Notes under the pieces: generated by a model
What the model saw: only the letters and a program-made list of their open reading frames with translations
The model's database searches: none
Told to the model about the DNA's origin: nothing
Program-made: the position numbers and the translations under genes
Assembly (NCBI GenBank): GCA_031274925.1
Contig: JAISPL010000045.1
Location: 1-63,096 of the forward strand
Direction of reading: 5' to 3'
Source of the DNA: Syntrophobacterales bacterium
Lineage (GTDB): Bacteria > Desulfobacterota > Syntrophorhabdia > Syntrophorhabdales > Syntrophorhabdaceae
Length of the DNA: 63,096 nt
Shown here: positions 1 through 8,493 of the stretch, in pieces
How positions within the stretch are numbered: the first letter of the stretch is position 1
Layout: every line of letters begins with the position of its first letter

Positions 1-114
1 GGAGATACGCACCCAAACACAAAAGTTGTGAAAGAAAATATGAAGGCCGCATATCTCAACACTGATCGTAAGGAATTGTTTGAGGACTGGTTTCAAAGAA
101 TGTTTGATGTTTAA
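1..114 (+). CDS. TPR-repeat protein, C-terminal end (partial)
   Basis: This is the last 37 codons of a gene that starts before the window. The visible residues GDTHPNTKVVKENMKAAY fit the consensus of kinesin-light-chain-type tetratricopeptide repeats (G..HP.T..V..NM...Y), followed by a short acidic-aromatic tail ending in FDV. TPR arrays act as protein-protein interaction scaffolds. Nothing can be said about the N-terminal domains or the partner. The stop codon overlaps the start of a small downstream reading frame. Confidence 0.75.
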   Translation, partial: GDTHPNTKVVKENMKAAYLNTDRKELFEDWFQRMFDV

Positions 115-271
115 GCCGCTTTTTCCACTGTTCGGTGTTAAGTCAATAGAACAGTTAAAGGAAGCTGTCGAACTAAACAAATCAATAATGGACTTTAACT
201 ATCCTGGCGAGGAACCACCGCCGGTTATTTTGGACAGCATAAGCAGCAAGAAAATAGGAACACAGGATTAA
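107..271 (+). CDS. Hypothetical 54-aa protein overlapping the TPR gene end
   Basis: An ATG lies inside the last codons of the TPR gene (an 8-nt overlap of the ATGTTTAA type), which would allow translational coupling. The predicted peptide is soluble, with a short amphipathic stretch (SIEQLKEAVELNKS) and a PPP segment; it has no signal peptide or recognisable family. Support is only the overlap and the open frame, so it may be a chance ORF. Confidence 0.3.
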   Translation: MFKPLFPLFGVKSIEQLKEAVELNKSIMDFNYPGEEPPPVILDSISSKKIGTQD

Positions 272-484
272 GGAAGAACGATATATGCCCGCCAATACCA
301 GCGAACCCAGGCTTCACACCGAGAATATCAGGCACTGCGCCCGGTCAGATTATTACTGTATCTTCGACTCCATCATATACATATATAATCCACGACTATC
401 TGACCACACCGGAGAGAACCCCTTCCCCCAGCATCAAGATGACACAAGGATTTTGGCCTTAAACCAATTTCCAAATAGACGCTT

Positions 485-1618
485 ATGACAGACCAAACTA
501 AAGACATACCAACCGATCTTGAAATATCCGTTGAAGAAGCGAAAGAGCTTCTCGTGTCTGACAACCGGACCATACCCATCGACATACGTGGCAGCAGGGA
601 GATATATTTGGGTTATATCAGAGGCGCCCGGTTCGTTCCTCCGGGCCTCATTGAAGGGGAGTTAAACAAACTCTCAAGCGACCGGAGCGGTCCCATTATC
701 GTCTACTGCGCGGTGGGCGACCGTTCAGTAGCCGCCGCCCGCAAACTTAAGGATATGGGATTCAGTAATGCCCGCTCCCTGCGGGGAGGATACGACGCCT
801 GGCTCGGCGGAGGGGGAGATGTTGTCTCCGACAGCAGGCTCACCGTTCACCAGCTTAATCGCTACAGCAGAAATATGCTCCTTGAGGAGATCGGCAAAGA
901 AGGTCAGCTAAAGCTTTTAGATGCAAAGGTCCTCATAGTCGGAGCCGGCGGACTCGCATCTTCCGCCGTCCCTTATTTTGCCGCCGCAGGTGTGGGAACC
1001 ATGGGCATCGTCGATTTCGACAGGGTTGACCTCTCAAACCTCAACAGGCAAGTGGTACACAGCGCAGGGGACGTGGGCAGGCTCAAAGTTGATTCCCTGA
1101 AAGAAACGATTGAAAGAATAAATCCAGATGTGAAAGTCATATCTTATAACTCGCGCCTTACCTCAAAAAATGCCGTCCATATTATAGACGGCTTCGACGT
1201 CGTAATGGATGCCACCGATAACCTGGACACGAAATTTCTTCTCAACGATGCGAGCTATTTCTTAAATAAACCCTACGTTTTCGGAGGGGCGGTACAATTT
1301 GACGGCCAGGCGGGGGTGTTCTGGCCCAAAAAGGAAGGGCCATGCCTGAGGTGCCTTTTTCGTGAGCCGCCGCCCCGCAGTCTCACTCCTACCTGAAGTG
1401 AGGCGGGGGTCCTGGGGGTCATCCCGGGACAGATCGGCCTGGTCCAGGCGACCGAAGCGCTGAAGCTGATTCTCGGTATCGGTACACCCATGATCAATAA
1501 ATTCTATGTCTATAACGCCCTTACATTGACCTCCCGGTTCGTGGAGACAAGCAAAAACCCCAATTGCATCCTCTGCGGGCCAAACCCTGAAATAACGGAA
1601 CTTACAGGCGGAATTTGA
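485..1618 (+). CDS. Rhodanese-MoeB/ThiF-type E1 protein, probable selenoprotein (UGA = Sec304)
   Basis: Predicted 377-aa sulfur-transfer/adenylation protein. Residues ~12-110 form a rhodanese domain with active-site loop CAVGDRS (Cys75). Residues ~118-377 form a ubiquitin-E1-like domain: nucleotide-binding GAGGLAS (153-159), DFDRVDLSNLNRQ, DATDN, and zinc ligands CLRC (287/290) and CILC (361/364). A conventional reading stops at codon 304, a TGA. The same frame then continues with SEAGVLGVIPGQIGL and runs to a TGA after TGGI, so the family's conserved C-x-E-A-G-V-L-G block is complete except that its cysteine codon is TGA. In ThiF and MoeB/MOCS3 proteins this cysteine is the one near the activated sulfur-carrier C-terminus. 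A SECIS-like hairpin follows. By family, it would adenylate a ThiS/MoaD-like carrier and pass sulfur from the rhodanese. The rhodanese is N-terminal, unlike the C-terminal placement in MOCS3/MoeZ. Alternative reading: a point-mutated pseudogene. Confidence 0.8.
1409..1430 (+). promoter_or_regulatory. Bacterial SECIS-like hairpin downstream of the in-frame UGA
   Basis: A perfect 8-bp stem (GTCCTGGG pairing with CCCGGGAC, one G-U pair) closes a 6-nt loop GGTCAT. The loop begins 21 nt after the UGA at 1394-1396. Bacterial SECIS elements sit immediately 3' of the UGA and present a G in the first loop positions; the loop core GGTC also occurs in the Escherichia coli fdhF element (from memory). Position and loop fit the SelB-binding model; binding itself is inference. 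Confidence 0.7.
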
Positions 1619-1740
1619 ATCAAGTGCGTGGGGTGAGCTAGCACAAGGGCAGTCCCCACCCCACAGGATAAAGGGCAAGGGGCCGTCCACACCCGATTAA
1701 GCACGGATCGAAACAAACAAACACCCTCCTCCAAATAAAT

Positions 1741-1776
1741 GAGGGGCTTTAAGGCTTGCGCCTTATAAAGCCCCTC
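1741..1776. terminator. Bidirectional stem-loop between convergent genes
   Basis: GAGGGGCTTTA and TAAAGCCCCTC form an 11-bp outer stem, with a further AGGC/GCCT inner pairing and a two-base bulge. It lies between the selenoprotein gene on the plus strand and the TRAP gene on the minus strand, and is flanked by T-rich sequence on the plus-strand side. Likely a shared terminator. Confidence 0.7.
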
Positions 1777-1800
1777 TTCAATATTTGTTCTATTCTTATC

Positions 1801-2862
1801 TTAATAGGAATACACAGTCGGCACTTTCTGCTCCTTTTCCTGGCCCTTCCAGTATTCGATACGCTCTTTTACGAAGTTTACCCAGCCGTCAACTTCGGCA
1901 GCCTTGAACCCTTTGGCAATTAAATCTTTCTTGTAATCGCTGACCACCGGCTCCACGGCTTTCACCATTTTCGCCTGCTCGGCGTCGGATACGGGAACAA
2001 TCTGCCCGCCAAGCTTCATAAAATATTCCTTGCCTTCGAAGTCTATCTTATTCCACTCCACTGCCCATCTCTCAACGAATTCCTTTGAGAATTCCGTAAA
2101 AATATCTTTCACATCTGGAGGCAAGCTGTCCCATTTGCGCTTGTTGAAGACAACATAGAACTGAAAGACGCTTCCCACCTTCCATGTGGCGGAGCTGTAT
2201 TTCTCCACCTCTCCCAGCTTGAAACCCTTCAATGTCTCAAGAGGCGTATAGGTGCCATCGACCACACCCCTTCTTAACGCTTCATAGAGATCGACCGTCT
2301 CAATGGGCATCGGTATTGCGCCTAAGGCTTTCACGATATCTCCGATCCTTCCGGAACCCCTGATTTTAAGCCCCTTCAACTCATCAAGTGTCTTTACAGG
2401 TTTCTTCAATGTCTGGATCACGTTCGGGGGACTGGTGGAGAACATGAGAGGATGATAGGCGTCCCATTCTTTCGGTTTTACCTTCTCATAAAAATCCATA
2501 CCAACATGGGTGGCGATCCAACTGCTCGGGAACCCGAGAGGAAGTTCCATAATCTCCATTACCGGGAAGCGGCCCCGCGAGTAAGACAGATGCGAAAGGC
2601 CTATATCAGCGATCCCGCTCGACACGCCTGCCGCCATCTTCGTCGCGGTGAGGAGCGTCCCGCCCGTATACTGTGTTACTTCGGCTTTGCCCGCCAGTTT
2701 TTTGTTTATTTCCTCGCAATACTTGCCCATCATTACGGAATTCATGTGGGTAGGCGGGAAATAGTTGGCGAACTTGAGTTTAATGACATCTGCGCCAGCC
2801 ATTGAAGAAACGGATAAGACCAATGCAATTGCAAACAACAGAGCTGTAACCTTCCTTCCCAT
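1801..2862 (-). CDS. dctP: TRAP transporter periplasmic solute-binding protein, DctP type
   Basis: 353 aa with a Sec signal peptide (hydrophobic residues 7-20, cleavage probably after SSMAGA). The mature protein has the DctP fold signatures: KLKFANYFPPTH near the start, a GGTLL segment, and the LKGLKIRGSGRIGD segment whose arginine normally contacts the substrate carboxylate. It would capture an organic acid in the periplasm and hand it to the DctQM membrane subunits, driven by an ion gradient. It is the third gene of dctQ-dctM-dctP, separated from dctM by a 238-nt gap that holds two GTATAC palindromes. The substrate cannot be read from sequence; the nearby SDR and IclR genes hint at a hydroxy- or oxo-acid. 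Confidence 0.93.
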   Translation of the reverse strand: MGRKVTALLFAIALVLSVSSMAGADVIKLKFANYFPPTHMNSVMMGKYCEEINKKLAGKAEVTQYTGGTLLTATKMAAGVSSGIADIGLSHLSYSRGRFPVMEIMELPLGFPSSWIATHVGMDFYEKVKPKEWDAYHPLMFSTSPPNVIQTLKKPVKTLDELKGLKIRGSGRIGDIVKALGAIPMPIETVDLYEALRRGVVDGTYTPLETLKGFKLGEVEKYSSATWKVGSVFQFYVVFNKRKWDSLPPDVKDIFTEFSKEFVERWAVEWNKIDFEGKEYFMKLGGQIVPVSDAEQAKMVKAVEPVVSDYKKDLIAKGFKAAEVDGWVNFVKERIEYWKGQEKEQKVPTVYSY

Positions 2863-2885
2863 CTTGTCACCTCCGTTTTTACTTT

Positions 2886-2941
2886 GTATACATATGGTTT
2901 ATTATCACAATATCTGCTACTGTCAAGCCAATTTCGTATAC
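2886..2941. promoter_or_regulatory. Two GTATAC-centred palindromes upstream of dctP
   Basis: TTTGTATACATA (core 2886-2891) and TTTCGTATACAGC (core 2936-2941) lie 24-80 nt upstream of the dctP start. GntR/FCD-family repressors commonly bind palindromes of the TTGTATACAA type. Similar sites occur upstream of the GntR gene at 33177-33935, so regulation of dctP by that or a similar regulator is possible. A 6-bp core is weak evidence. Confidence 0.3.
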
Positions 2942-3100
2942 AGCATGAAAGATCTTTCTTTTCGGATTATGTTTCTAAGCTATTCATCAACCCTTTTACC
3001 ATGTATTTTCCATACATCTGGTGCGCCTCATGTCTGTTTAGTGGTTTTTTCTCCGTCTCACCTCCTTATTCATTTCGTTCTCATATGCTATTATGCACCC

Positions 3101-4402
3101 TCACTTATAAAGCACCGAAGGCAACCACAGGGCGAGTTGAGGGAAAGCGAAGAGAAGGCCCCACATGACGCAAAGAGAGATGAGAAAAGGGGCCACGCCT
3201 GCATAGATTCTACCCATAGGCTCTTTCGTAATGTTCTTTACCACAAAGACACAGACTGCCACGGGAGGGATCACCACCCCTATCATGACGACCACGCCTA
3301 TGACTATGCCGAACCAGAGAGGCGAGAAGCCCAATTTCAGGACGGCAGGGTAGAAGATTGGGGTCGCGAGGATCATGAAAGCCATGTCGTCAATGAAAGA
3401 CCCGCCGAACTCGTAGACGAGGCAGATGAGGAACATTATGACATAACGGTTGAGAGGTAAAGCGACAATCCAGTCAGCCGCTTTCTGGGGAATATTGGTC
3501 ACCGCGATGAAATGGCCTAAGACCGTGGACCCTGCGATAAGCATGAGAAGCATACCTGCGGTTCTGAGCGCCTCGGTCACCGATTTCGTGTATCCGCGGA
3601 ATTTTAAGTCCCTCTTGACGACGGCAAGGAGAAGAACAGTGAAGGTGCCGACGGCCCCTGCCTCGGTCGGGGTAAAGTAGCCTTCCATGATTCCGCCAAC
3701 CACGATGATAAAGACAATACCGATCCAGACGACTTCAGGGAGGGACTTCATTCTGGCGCTCCAGGTGGCCTTGATAGATTTGGGGGCAATGGCCGGGTTC
3801 ATCTTTGCCCACCCGTAGATGATACCCAGGAAGAAAAGGGCAATCATGAGTCCCGGGATCATACCTGCCATAAAGAGCTGTCCTATGGACTGCTCTGTCA
3901 AGATTCCGAAGATAATGAGGACCACGCTCGGCGGGATGATGCAGCCCAAGGTGCCGACCGTCGCCACGATGCCGGTAGAGAGCCTCCTGTCGTAGCCGTA
4001 GCGGTCCATCTCAGGGATTGCCACACTCGCGAAGGTAGCGGAGGTGGCGGCGGAGGAGCCGCAGATAGCTTTAAAGGCGGTAGCGCCAAGCACGGTGGCC
4101 ATGGCAAGGCCTCCGGGGATATGACCAACGAACTTGTTGGCCGCCCCGTAGAGCCGCACCGCGATCCCAGCGTTGAAGCCGATCTGCCCCATGAGGATGA
4201 AAAGAGGGAAGACCGTATAACCGTAGTTGGTAAAAACATCATAGATGTCTCTGCCAATGAGGTTCATGGCAGACGAGACGCCGTTAAGATACGCAAACCC
4301 GATGAAACCGACAAGGGCCATGCAAAAGCCGAGTTCAATGCCCGTGCCAAAGAGAATGAGGAGAAATAGAAGAGCAATAATTCCTACCATCATTTCATTC
4401 AT
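3101..4402 (-). CDS. dctM: TRAP transporter large permease, DctM type
   Basis: 433 aa, almost entirely hydrophobic, with about 12-13 predicted membrane segments, the usual length and character of DctM. Conserved-looking glycine-rich loops are visible (GSSAATSATFASVAIPEM near residue 115, and IIPPSVVLIIFG). It forms the transport channel that couples cation flow to substrate uptake, together with DctQ and the DctP binding protein. Its start overlaps the end of dctQ by 8 nt, showing co-translation. Confidence 0.93.
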   Translation of the reverse strand: MNEMMVGIIALLFLLILFGTGIELGFCMALVGFIGFAYLNGVSSAMNLIGRDIYDVFTNYGYTVFPLFILMGQIGFNAGIAVRLYGAANKFVGHIPGGLAMATVLGATAFKAICGSSAATSATFASVAIPEMDRYGYDRRLSTGIVATVGTLGCIIPPSVVLIIFGILTEQSIGQLFMAGMIPGLMIALFFLGIIYGWAKMNPAIAPKSIKATWSARMKSLPEVVWIGIVFIIVVGGIMEGYFTPTEAGAVGTFTVLLLAVVKRDLKFRGYTKSVTEALRTAGMLLMLIAGSTVLGHFIAVTNIPQKAADWIVALPLNRYVIMFLICLVYEFGGSFIDDMAFMILATPIFYPAVLKLGFSPLWFGIVIGVVVMIGVVIPPVAVCVFVVKNITKEPMGRIYAGVAPFLISLCVMWGLLFAFPQLALWLPSVLYK

Positions 4403-4883
4403 ATTGGCCCCTCCATATCTTGATGATGTCGTTCACAAAAACGAGTACTTCAATGAAGCAACAAACCCCTACCCCGTAGGCTACGGGGAAAAACGGAAGT
4501 TCCAGGGTAGGCGAGACTTCGCCTGAGGTGTGGAACTCGTTTCCAACGCTAAATAGGTTGTAGCCTATGATGATAAAAAGAAATATGCAGAGCAGTCGGG
4601 TAAAGGTGTTGAATATCTGCCTCCAGTTCCCAGGCATCTTATCTAAAAGGAACTCCATGTAGACGTGGCTGCGGTCCATGGAGACACTGGGGATGCCAAA
4701 ACCGATGACGATGGCAAGGGCTAGCCCCACAATCTCATAAGTACCGAGAATAGGGCGACCGCCTGCACGCATGAGGACGTCAGCGACCGTCAGGAACATC
4801 ATAAATGTAAGGGCCGAACCCCCGATGACGTTTAAGACCTTGGTCACTGCTGTAAGAAACTTATCGAGCATGTTGCTTTCCAT
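4395..4883 (-). CDS. dctQ: TRAP transporter small permease, DctQ type
   Basis: 162 aa with four predicted membrane helices (near residues 15-33, 46-66, 90-112 and 132-153), the DctQ topology. The GTYEIVGLALAIVIGFGIP segment and the MDRSHVYMEFL motif between helices 2 and 3 are typical of the family. It is the first gene of the dctQMP set and has an AGGAGG-type ribosome site just upstream. It acts as the small membrane partner of DctM. Confidence 0.9.
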   Translation of the reverse strand: MESNMLDKFLTAVTKVLNVIGGSALTFMMFLTVADVLMRAGGRPILGTYEIVGLALAIVIGFGIPSVSMDRSHVYMEFLLDKMPGNWRQIFNTFTRLLCIFLFIIIGYNLFSVGNEFHTSGEVSPTLELPFFPVAYGVGVCCFIEVLVFVNDIIKIWRGQYE

Positions 4884-5511
4884 GATACCTCCTTGTCCTT
4901 ATGCATCCACTGGAATTTTTATAACAGGGTCCGTCTGGAGGGCGAGGCGAAATGCTTCCGGGCTGTCTGCTAATGATATACGGAAACCTTGCCTCCAAGA
5001 GCTCAAAAAAGTTCTGCCGGCGTCATGTAGTATGTCCGGGCCATGCTGAAATACCGGTGCGTCGCATTGTACGGTGCTAAGACTACGGCGTACCCGCATA
5101 AAAGCAGGAGAGCGGAGCAACCGGTGGAGAGAACGCATCCTCCGCCAAGAAGGGTGCGTTCTTTGATCATATCGACGACGGCTCTGCCTGCGGTCGGTCC
5201 TTGGGGACGACATAGACGAGTAAATCTTCCACAAATTGTTCATCTTCATCGCGTCGTATTTAAAATACTTAACAAATGCGAGGGTATCTACAGCGAACGG
5301 ATTGCAGCAGGTTTTTATGACTTTGACTTTAGCAGGAAAGATCTCTCTGCATACTTCCTTGGGCCAAGGGGGAAAATGGGGTTATGCAATATTCTTTGAA
5401 AGGGAGATATGCCTTGGTATAGCTTTTCATAAGCCTCTTCCCTTTTTGATATTTGAGCGTGGAGCGAATAGCGCGCCGTGGCACGGGGCTTCGCTCCACT
5501 GCCTCTTTACT
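4884..5511. other. Intergenic region between dctQ and SDR gene
   Basis: 628 nt with no convincing gene. On the minus strand several short frames follow each other (for example DEQFVEDLLVYVVPKDRP, then a 58-codon frame containing VDMIKERTLLGGGCVL) and could be a frameshifted remnant, but I recognise no family. A 10-bp perfect stem GTGGAGCGAA/TTCGCTCCAC (5459-5499) with a 21-nt loop lies 13 nt past the SDR stop codon and may end that transcript. Confidence 0.4.
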
Positions 5512-6276
5512 TTAAAATACGAACAGATCGAGACCGCCCATCATGTTTACGATGGCACCGGTCATATATTTTGCTTTGTCGGAGACGGCGAAAGCGATGG
5601 CATCGGCGATCTCTTCGGGTTCGGCCGGTCTTCTCATGGCAATCCTTTTCTCGAATCTTTCTCTTGTTTCCTGGGGGATCGGCTCATAATAAGCTTCCGT
5701 GTTTGCCGTGCCTATGAGGACGCAGTTTGCGGTGATATTGGATCTCGAGCCTTCAAGGGCGAGAGATTTGGTGAATCCGATGAGGCCTGATTTTGCCGCA
5801 GCGTAGCCTGCCTGTCCTGATCCGCCCATTACGCCGGCAACCGAAGTCAGATTGATAATGCGCCCATATTTATTTGCCACCATGTCTGCCCACGCCTCTT
5901 TGGTGCAGTAAAAAGCGGAGTTAAGGCAGAGAGAAATATCGGCTTTCCAATCCTCTATGGTAATTTTGGACATGGGCACGAAGTGACGCATCTGAGCCAT
6001 ATTGTTCACGAGAATGCTGACCGGGCCAAGCTCCCCTTTGATCTCGGCGAAAGCTTTCTGCACGTCCGCATAGTCCCGACCGTTTACTTTAAGGGCCATT
6101 GATTTCCGGCCCATGGCCCTGATCTCTTCAGCGGCAACTTTCACGCCGTCCATGTTGTTGTAACCGGTGACCACCACGTCCGCTCCATCCCTGGCCAGGG
6201 CAAGTGCCGCAGCTTTGCCGATACCTCTCGGCATTGAAGCGCCCGTTACCAATGCCAGTTTTCCTGCTAATGACAT
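5512..6276 (-). CDS. SDR-family NAD(P)-dependent oxidoreductase, FabG-like
   Basis: 254-aa classical short-chain dehydrogenase/reductase. The cofactor motif TGASMPRGIGKA is near residue 12 and has two extra residues compared with TGxxxGIG. NNMAQ corresponds to the NNAG element, and the catalytic set is Ser in LTSVAGVMGG plus YAAAKSG (Tyr/Lys). The C-terminal half reads PAEPEEIADAIAFAVSDKAKYMTGAIVNMMGG, as in FabG-type enzymes. It would interconvert a hydroxyl and a keto group on an acyl or small carbonyl substrate. It lies between the TRAP operon and an IclR regulator, all on the minus strand, which suggests one catabolic unit. A direct repeat upstream may be its control site. Confidence 0.88.
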   Translation of the reverse strand: MSLAGKLALVTGASMPRGIGKAAALALARDGADVVVTGYNNMDGVKVAAEEIRAMGRKSMALKVNGRDYADVQKAFAEIKGELGPVSILVNNMAQMRHFVPMSKITIEDWKADISLCLNSAFYCTKEAWADMVANKYGRIINLTSVAGVMGGSGQAGYAAAKSGLIGFTKSLALEGSRSNITANCVLIGTANTEAYYEPIPQETRERFEKRIAMRRPAEPEEIADAIAFAVSDKAKYMTGAIVNMMGGLDLFVF

Positions 6277-6315
6277 ATGAAACCTCCTTTATTTTAAATT
6301 TATAATGACCATCTC

Positions 6316-6333
6316 CTGGTGTATCTGGTGTAT
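6316..6333. repeat. Tandem CTGGTGTAT direct repeat upstream of the SDR gene
   Basis: Two perfect head-to-tail copies of CTGGTGTAT lie 40 nt upstream of the SDR start codon. The position suits a regulator site for the SDR transcript, perhaps for the adjacent IclR protein; this is inference. Confidence 0.35.
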
Positions 6334-6786
6334 CCTATTTAAGCCTGACTCTTCGGGGTCAGCTAAATTCTTATCTTTCCTTCGGTTCCTTATCTGTAAG
6401 GTTTCCGATCTTTTCTCTTAATCTCGCCCATTACCTGACAAAGCACGTGATCTCAATTTTGTTGAGCTTTTTCAAGGCACGCCATATACATGCCAGATGT
6501 CCCAAAATTTCATAGCCGGACGCCTCGCTTTAAGTTTCGAAGGCCGGCAAAAAAATAAGAATGATGTCTCCGGTTTTGACATGGCGGGCGTCAGGCGCCA
6601 GTTTCCGGCATTCGCTTCAGGAAGACCGGAGGTGGAAAAGTTCGGCCAGCAAGGAGAGAACGCGGAGGGGTTGCAAACCGTGCCAATAAAAAGATTTCTC
6701 GCTTAAGCCATTTCCTCTTGTCTTATGTTATCCTGCGAATAAGCAGACGGCGAAAGAGTAACGCCTTGGCCGACGGCTTCAAGGTC
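6334..6786. other. Intergenic region, IclR to SDR
   Basis: About 450 nt between the IclR stop and the direct repeat. A 69-codon plus-strand frame is present but has no start context or family resemblance. I see no RNA gene or convincing terminator. Confidence 0.4.
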
Positions 6787-7578
6787 TCATTCCTTTATCT
6801 CCGTGCAGCCTAATTCCCGTGAGATGTTATTGGCTGTGGCCGTGGCTTCCTTTACTATCCTGTCTACGCCCTTTGAATCGAGAGACGAGGAAATAAAAGC
6901 GATACCGACGGCTGCAAAGACTCTTCCCGAGGCGTCACGGATCGGGGCGGCGACTCCGCTGATGCCGTCCATGGCCCTCTCATCATCGATGGCGAATCCC
7001 TGCTCCCGAATCTGGCGAAGCCATGCCACAAATTCCTCTTTATTTACAAAAGACTTTTTTGCCGTGGGCTCAAGACGGTGCTTATCGAGAATCCGGTCTA
7101 TCTCGCTGTCCGACTGGTGCGCCAATATGGCGGGTCCCAGCATGCCCCAGTAGGGCGGACGGCGGCGGCCTATCGCCGACGTAAATCTGACAGGGTTCTT
7201 GGGATCCTCCTTTTTGTCCATATAAAGCAGTTCGTCGTTATTGAGCGTGCCGAGGAACACCGTGGTGCCCACTTTCATTTTTAGCTGGGAAAGATGGGGA
7301 GACGCGATCCTTCTCAGGGAAAAAGAATTATACACAATACTCCCGAGTTCGAATAACCGGATACCGAGAGAATATCTCTTGGTTTCCGGGTCTTGTTTTA
7401 AGAAACTGTATTTTACCAGTGTCGAGCAAAGCCTGAGCACTGTGGCTCTGGGCAGGGTCAGAATGGAGGAAATCTGCGCCAGGGTGAGATTCTCCTTTTC
7501 CGTATCGAATGTATTCAATATTTGCAGGGCTCTTTCCAGAGATCTGTTGTAAAAGCCTTCTTCTTTTTCTTGGATCAT
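6787..7578 (-). CDS. IclR-family transcriptional regulator
   Basis: 263 aa. An N-terminal winged helix-turn-helix (residues ~14-70: RALQILNTFDTEKENLTLAQ, then LPRATVLRLCSTLVKYSFL) is followed by the IclR effector-binding GAF-like domain (~85-255), with HLSQLKMKVGTTVFLG and AIDDERAMDGISGVAAPIRDA typical of the family. It probably controls the adjacent SDR and TRAP genes in response to a small aromatic or organic acid; the effector is not predictable. It is preceded by a 915-nt non-coding stretch. Confidence 0.92.
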   Translation of the reverse strand: MIQEKEEGFYNRSLERALQILNTFDTEKENLTLAQISSILTLPRATVLRLCSTLVKYSFLKQDPETKRYSLGIRLFELGSIVYNSFSLRRIASPHLSQLKMKVGTTVFLGTLNNDELLYMDKKEDPKNPVRFTSAIGRRRPPYWGMLGPAILAHQSDSEIDRILDKHRLEPTAKKSFVNKEEFVAWLRQIREQGFAIDDERAMDGISGVAAPIRDASGRVFAAVGIAFISSSLDSKGVDRIVKEATATANNISRELGCTEIKE

Positions 7579-8493
7579 ATGTTCCGTTAAGTGAAATTAA
7601 GTTTGATTAATCTGCAACAGAATGTCCTCGGAGTCAACAGTACTTTTAGGCTGCAGAGCATTTCTTTATCTGTTTTAGGAACGTTCCCATGCCCTTTTTT
7701 GAACCCCGGTGGATCCCCCTCCGTTATTTCACGACTCTACCTGCCTACCGGCCTTACCCCTGCTTTGTGCCGATGGCGAAGAGGCGGGGCCTGTCCCTGA
7801 TACTCGAAACTGTAAGCTTCTTAAGCAACATCTCATTCACAACGGCACCAGAGAGAATATAAGCTAACTATTCCGTCTAATGCAATGCTTGTTCGTAGAA
7901 TGATATTATCACGTCCATAATTTTTGTCAAGAAAAAAGTATCTTTTCTTTGACCGGCAACGGCCGACCGGCTCGCTCATCCAATTTATGCTCATCTTATC
8001 TTATGCTCATCCCCGAACCGCCATCCATTTCCCGTAATTTTTATGGTGAAAGAGAATGTAATCGTGCTGTTTTAAATTCAACCGAACGCACGGAGATATG
8101 TGTATATACAGAGATGTTTTTCGTCGCACGGTTCATGCTGTTTCTTGGTTATCGCGGCCAGCCCATGCCAGCGCCCCTCAGCCAATTCAAGGTACCGCCG
8201 TTATGTCGCTTCTTATATGGATACGTTCGCCCTCCCCGTAGGCGGCGCTGTACTTATCATGCAATTTATTCTCCATTACCGGACTTATCCGACTTATCCT
8301 GGTAGTCCCGGCGGACTATATCTGCCAAAAGCTATAAGGCCGCTTTTTTATTGCGTTTATATGCACGATGGATTGCAAGATTGAGGACAGGCGGCTTAAG
8401 AAGCTCATACCGCCAGCACTTTTCGTATTATGTTGCATTACCTTGAAAAACTTACTATAATCTGCGCGATAAATCCCCTTAGGAGGATACAAG
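7579..8493. other. Long intergenic region between iclR and phoU
   Basis: 915 nt separating divergent transcription units. No frame has family resemblance or good start context. An A/T-rich stretch at about 7900-7945 may hold the iclR promoter. The right end holds the phoU promoter, listed separately. I found no clear Pho box (tandem CTGTCA-type repeats) by eye. Confidence 0.4.
8433..8461 (+). promoter_or_regulatory. Sigma-70-like promoter for the phoU-pst-moe block
   Basis: TTGCAT (8433-8438), 17-nt spacer, TATAAT (8456-8461). It ends 32 nt before the phoU TTG start, which has an AGGAGG ribosome site at 8481-8486. Confidence 0.6.

Noticed and set aside
285-488. 67-codon frame before the selenoprotein gene
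   Set aside because: No ribosome site, no family-like sequence, and composition unlike neighbouring proteins; read as intergenic.
4899-5249. 116-codon minus-strand frame rich in Arg and Ser
   Set aside because: Arg/Ser/Pro-heavy composition is typical of a wrong frame; no homology seen and other frames in the same stretch look equally protein-like.
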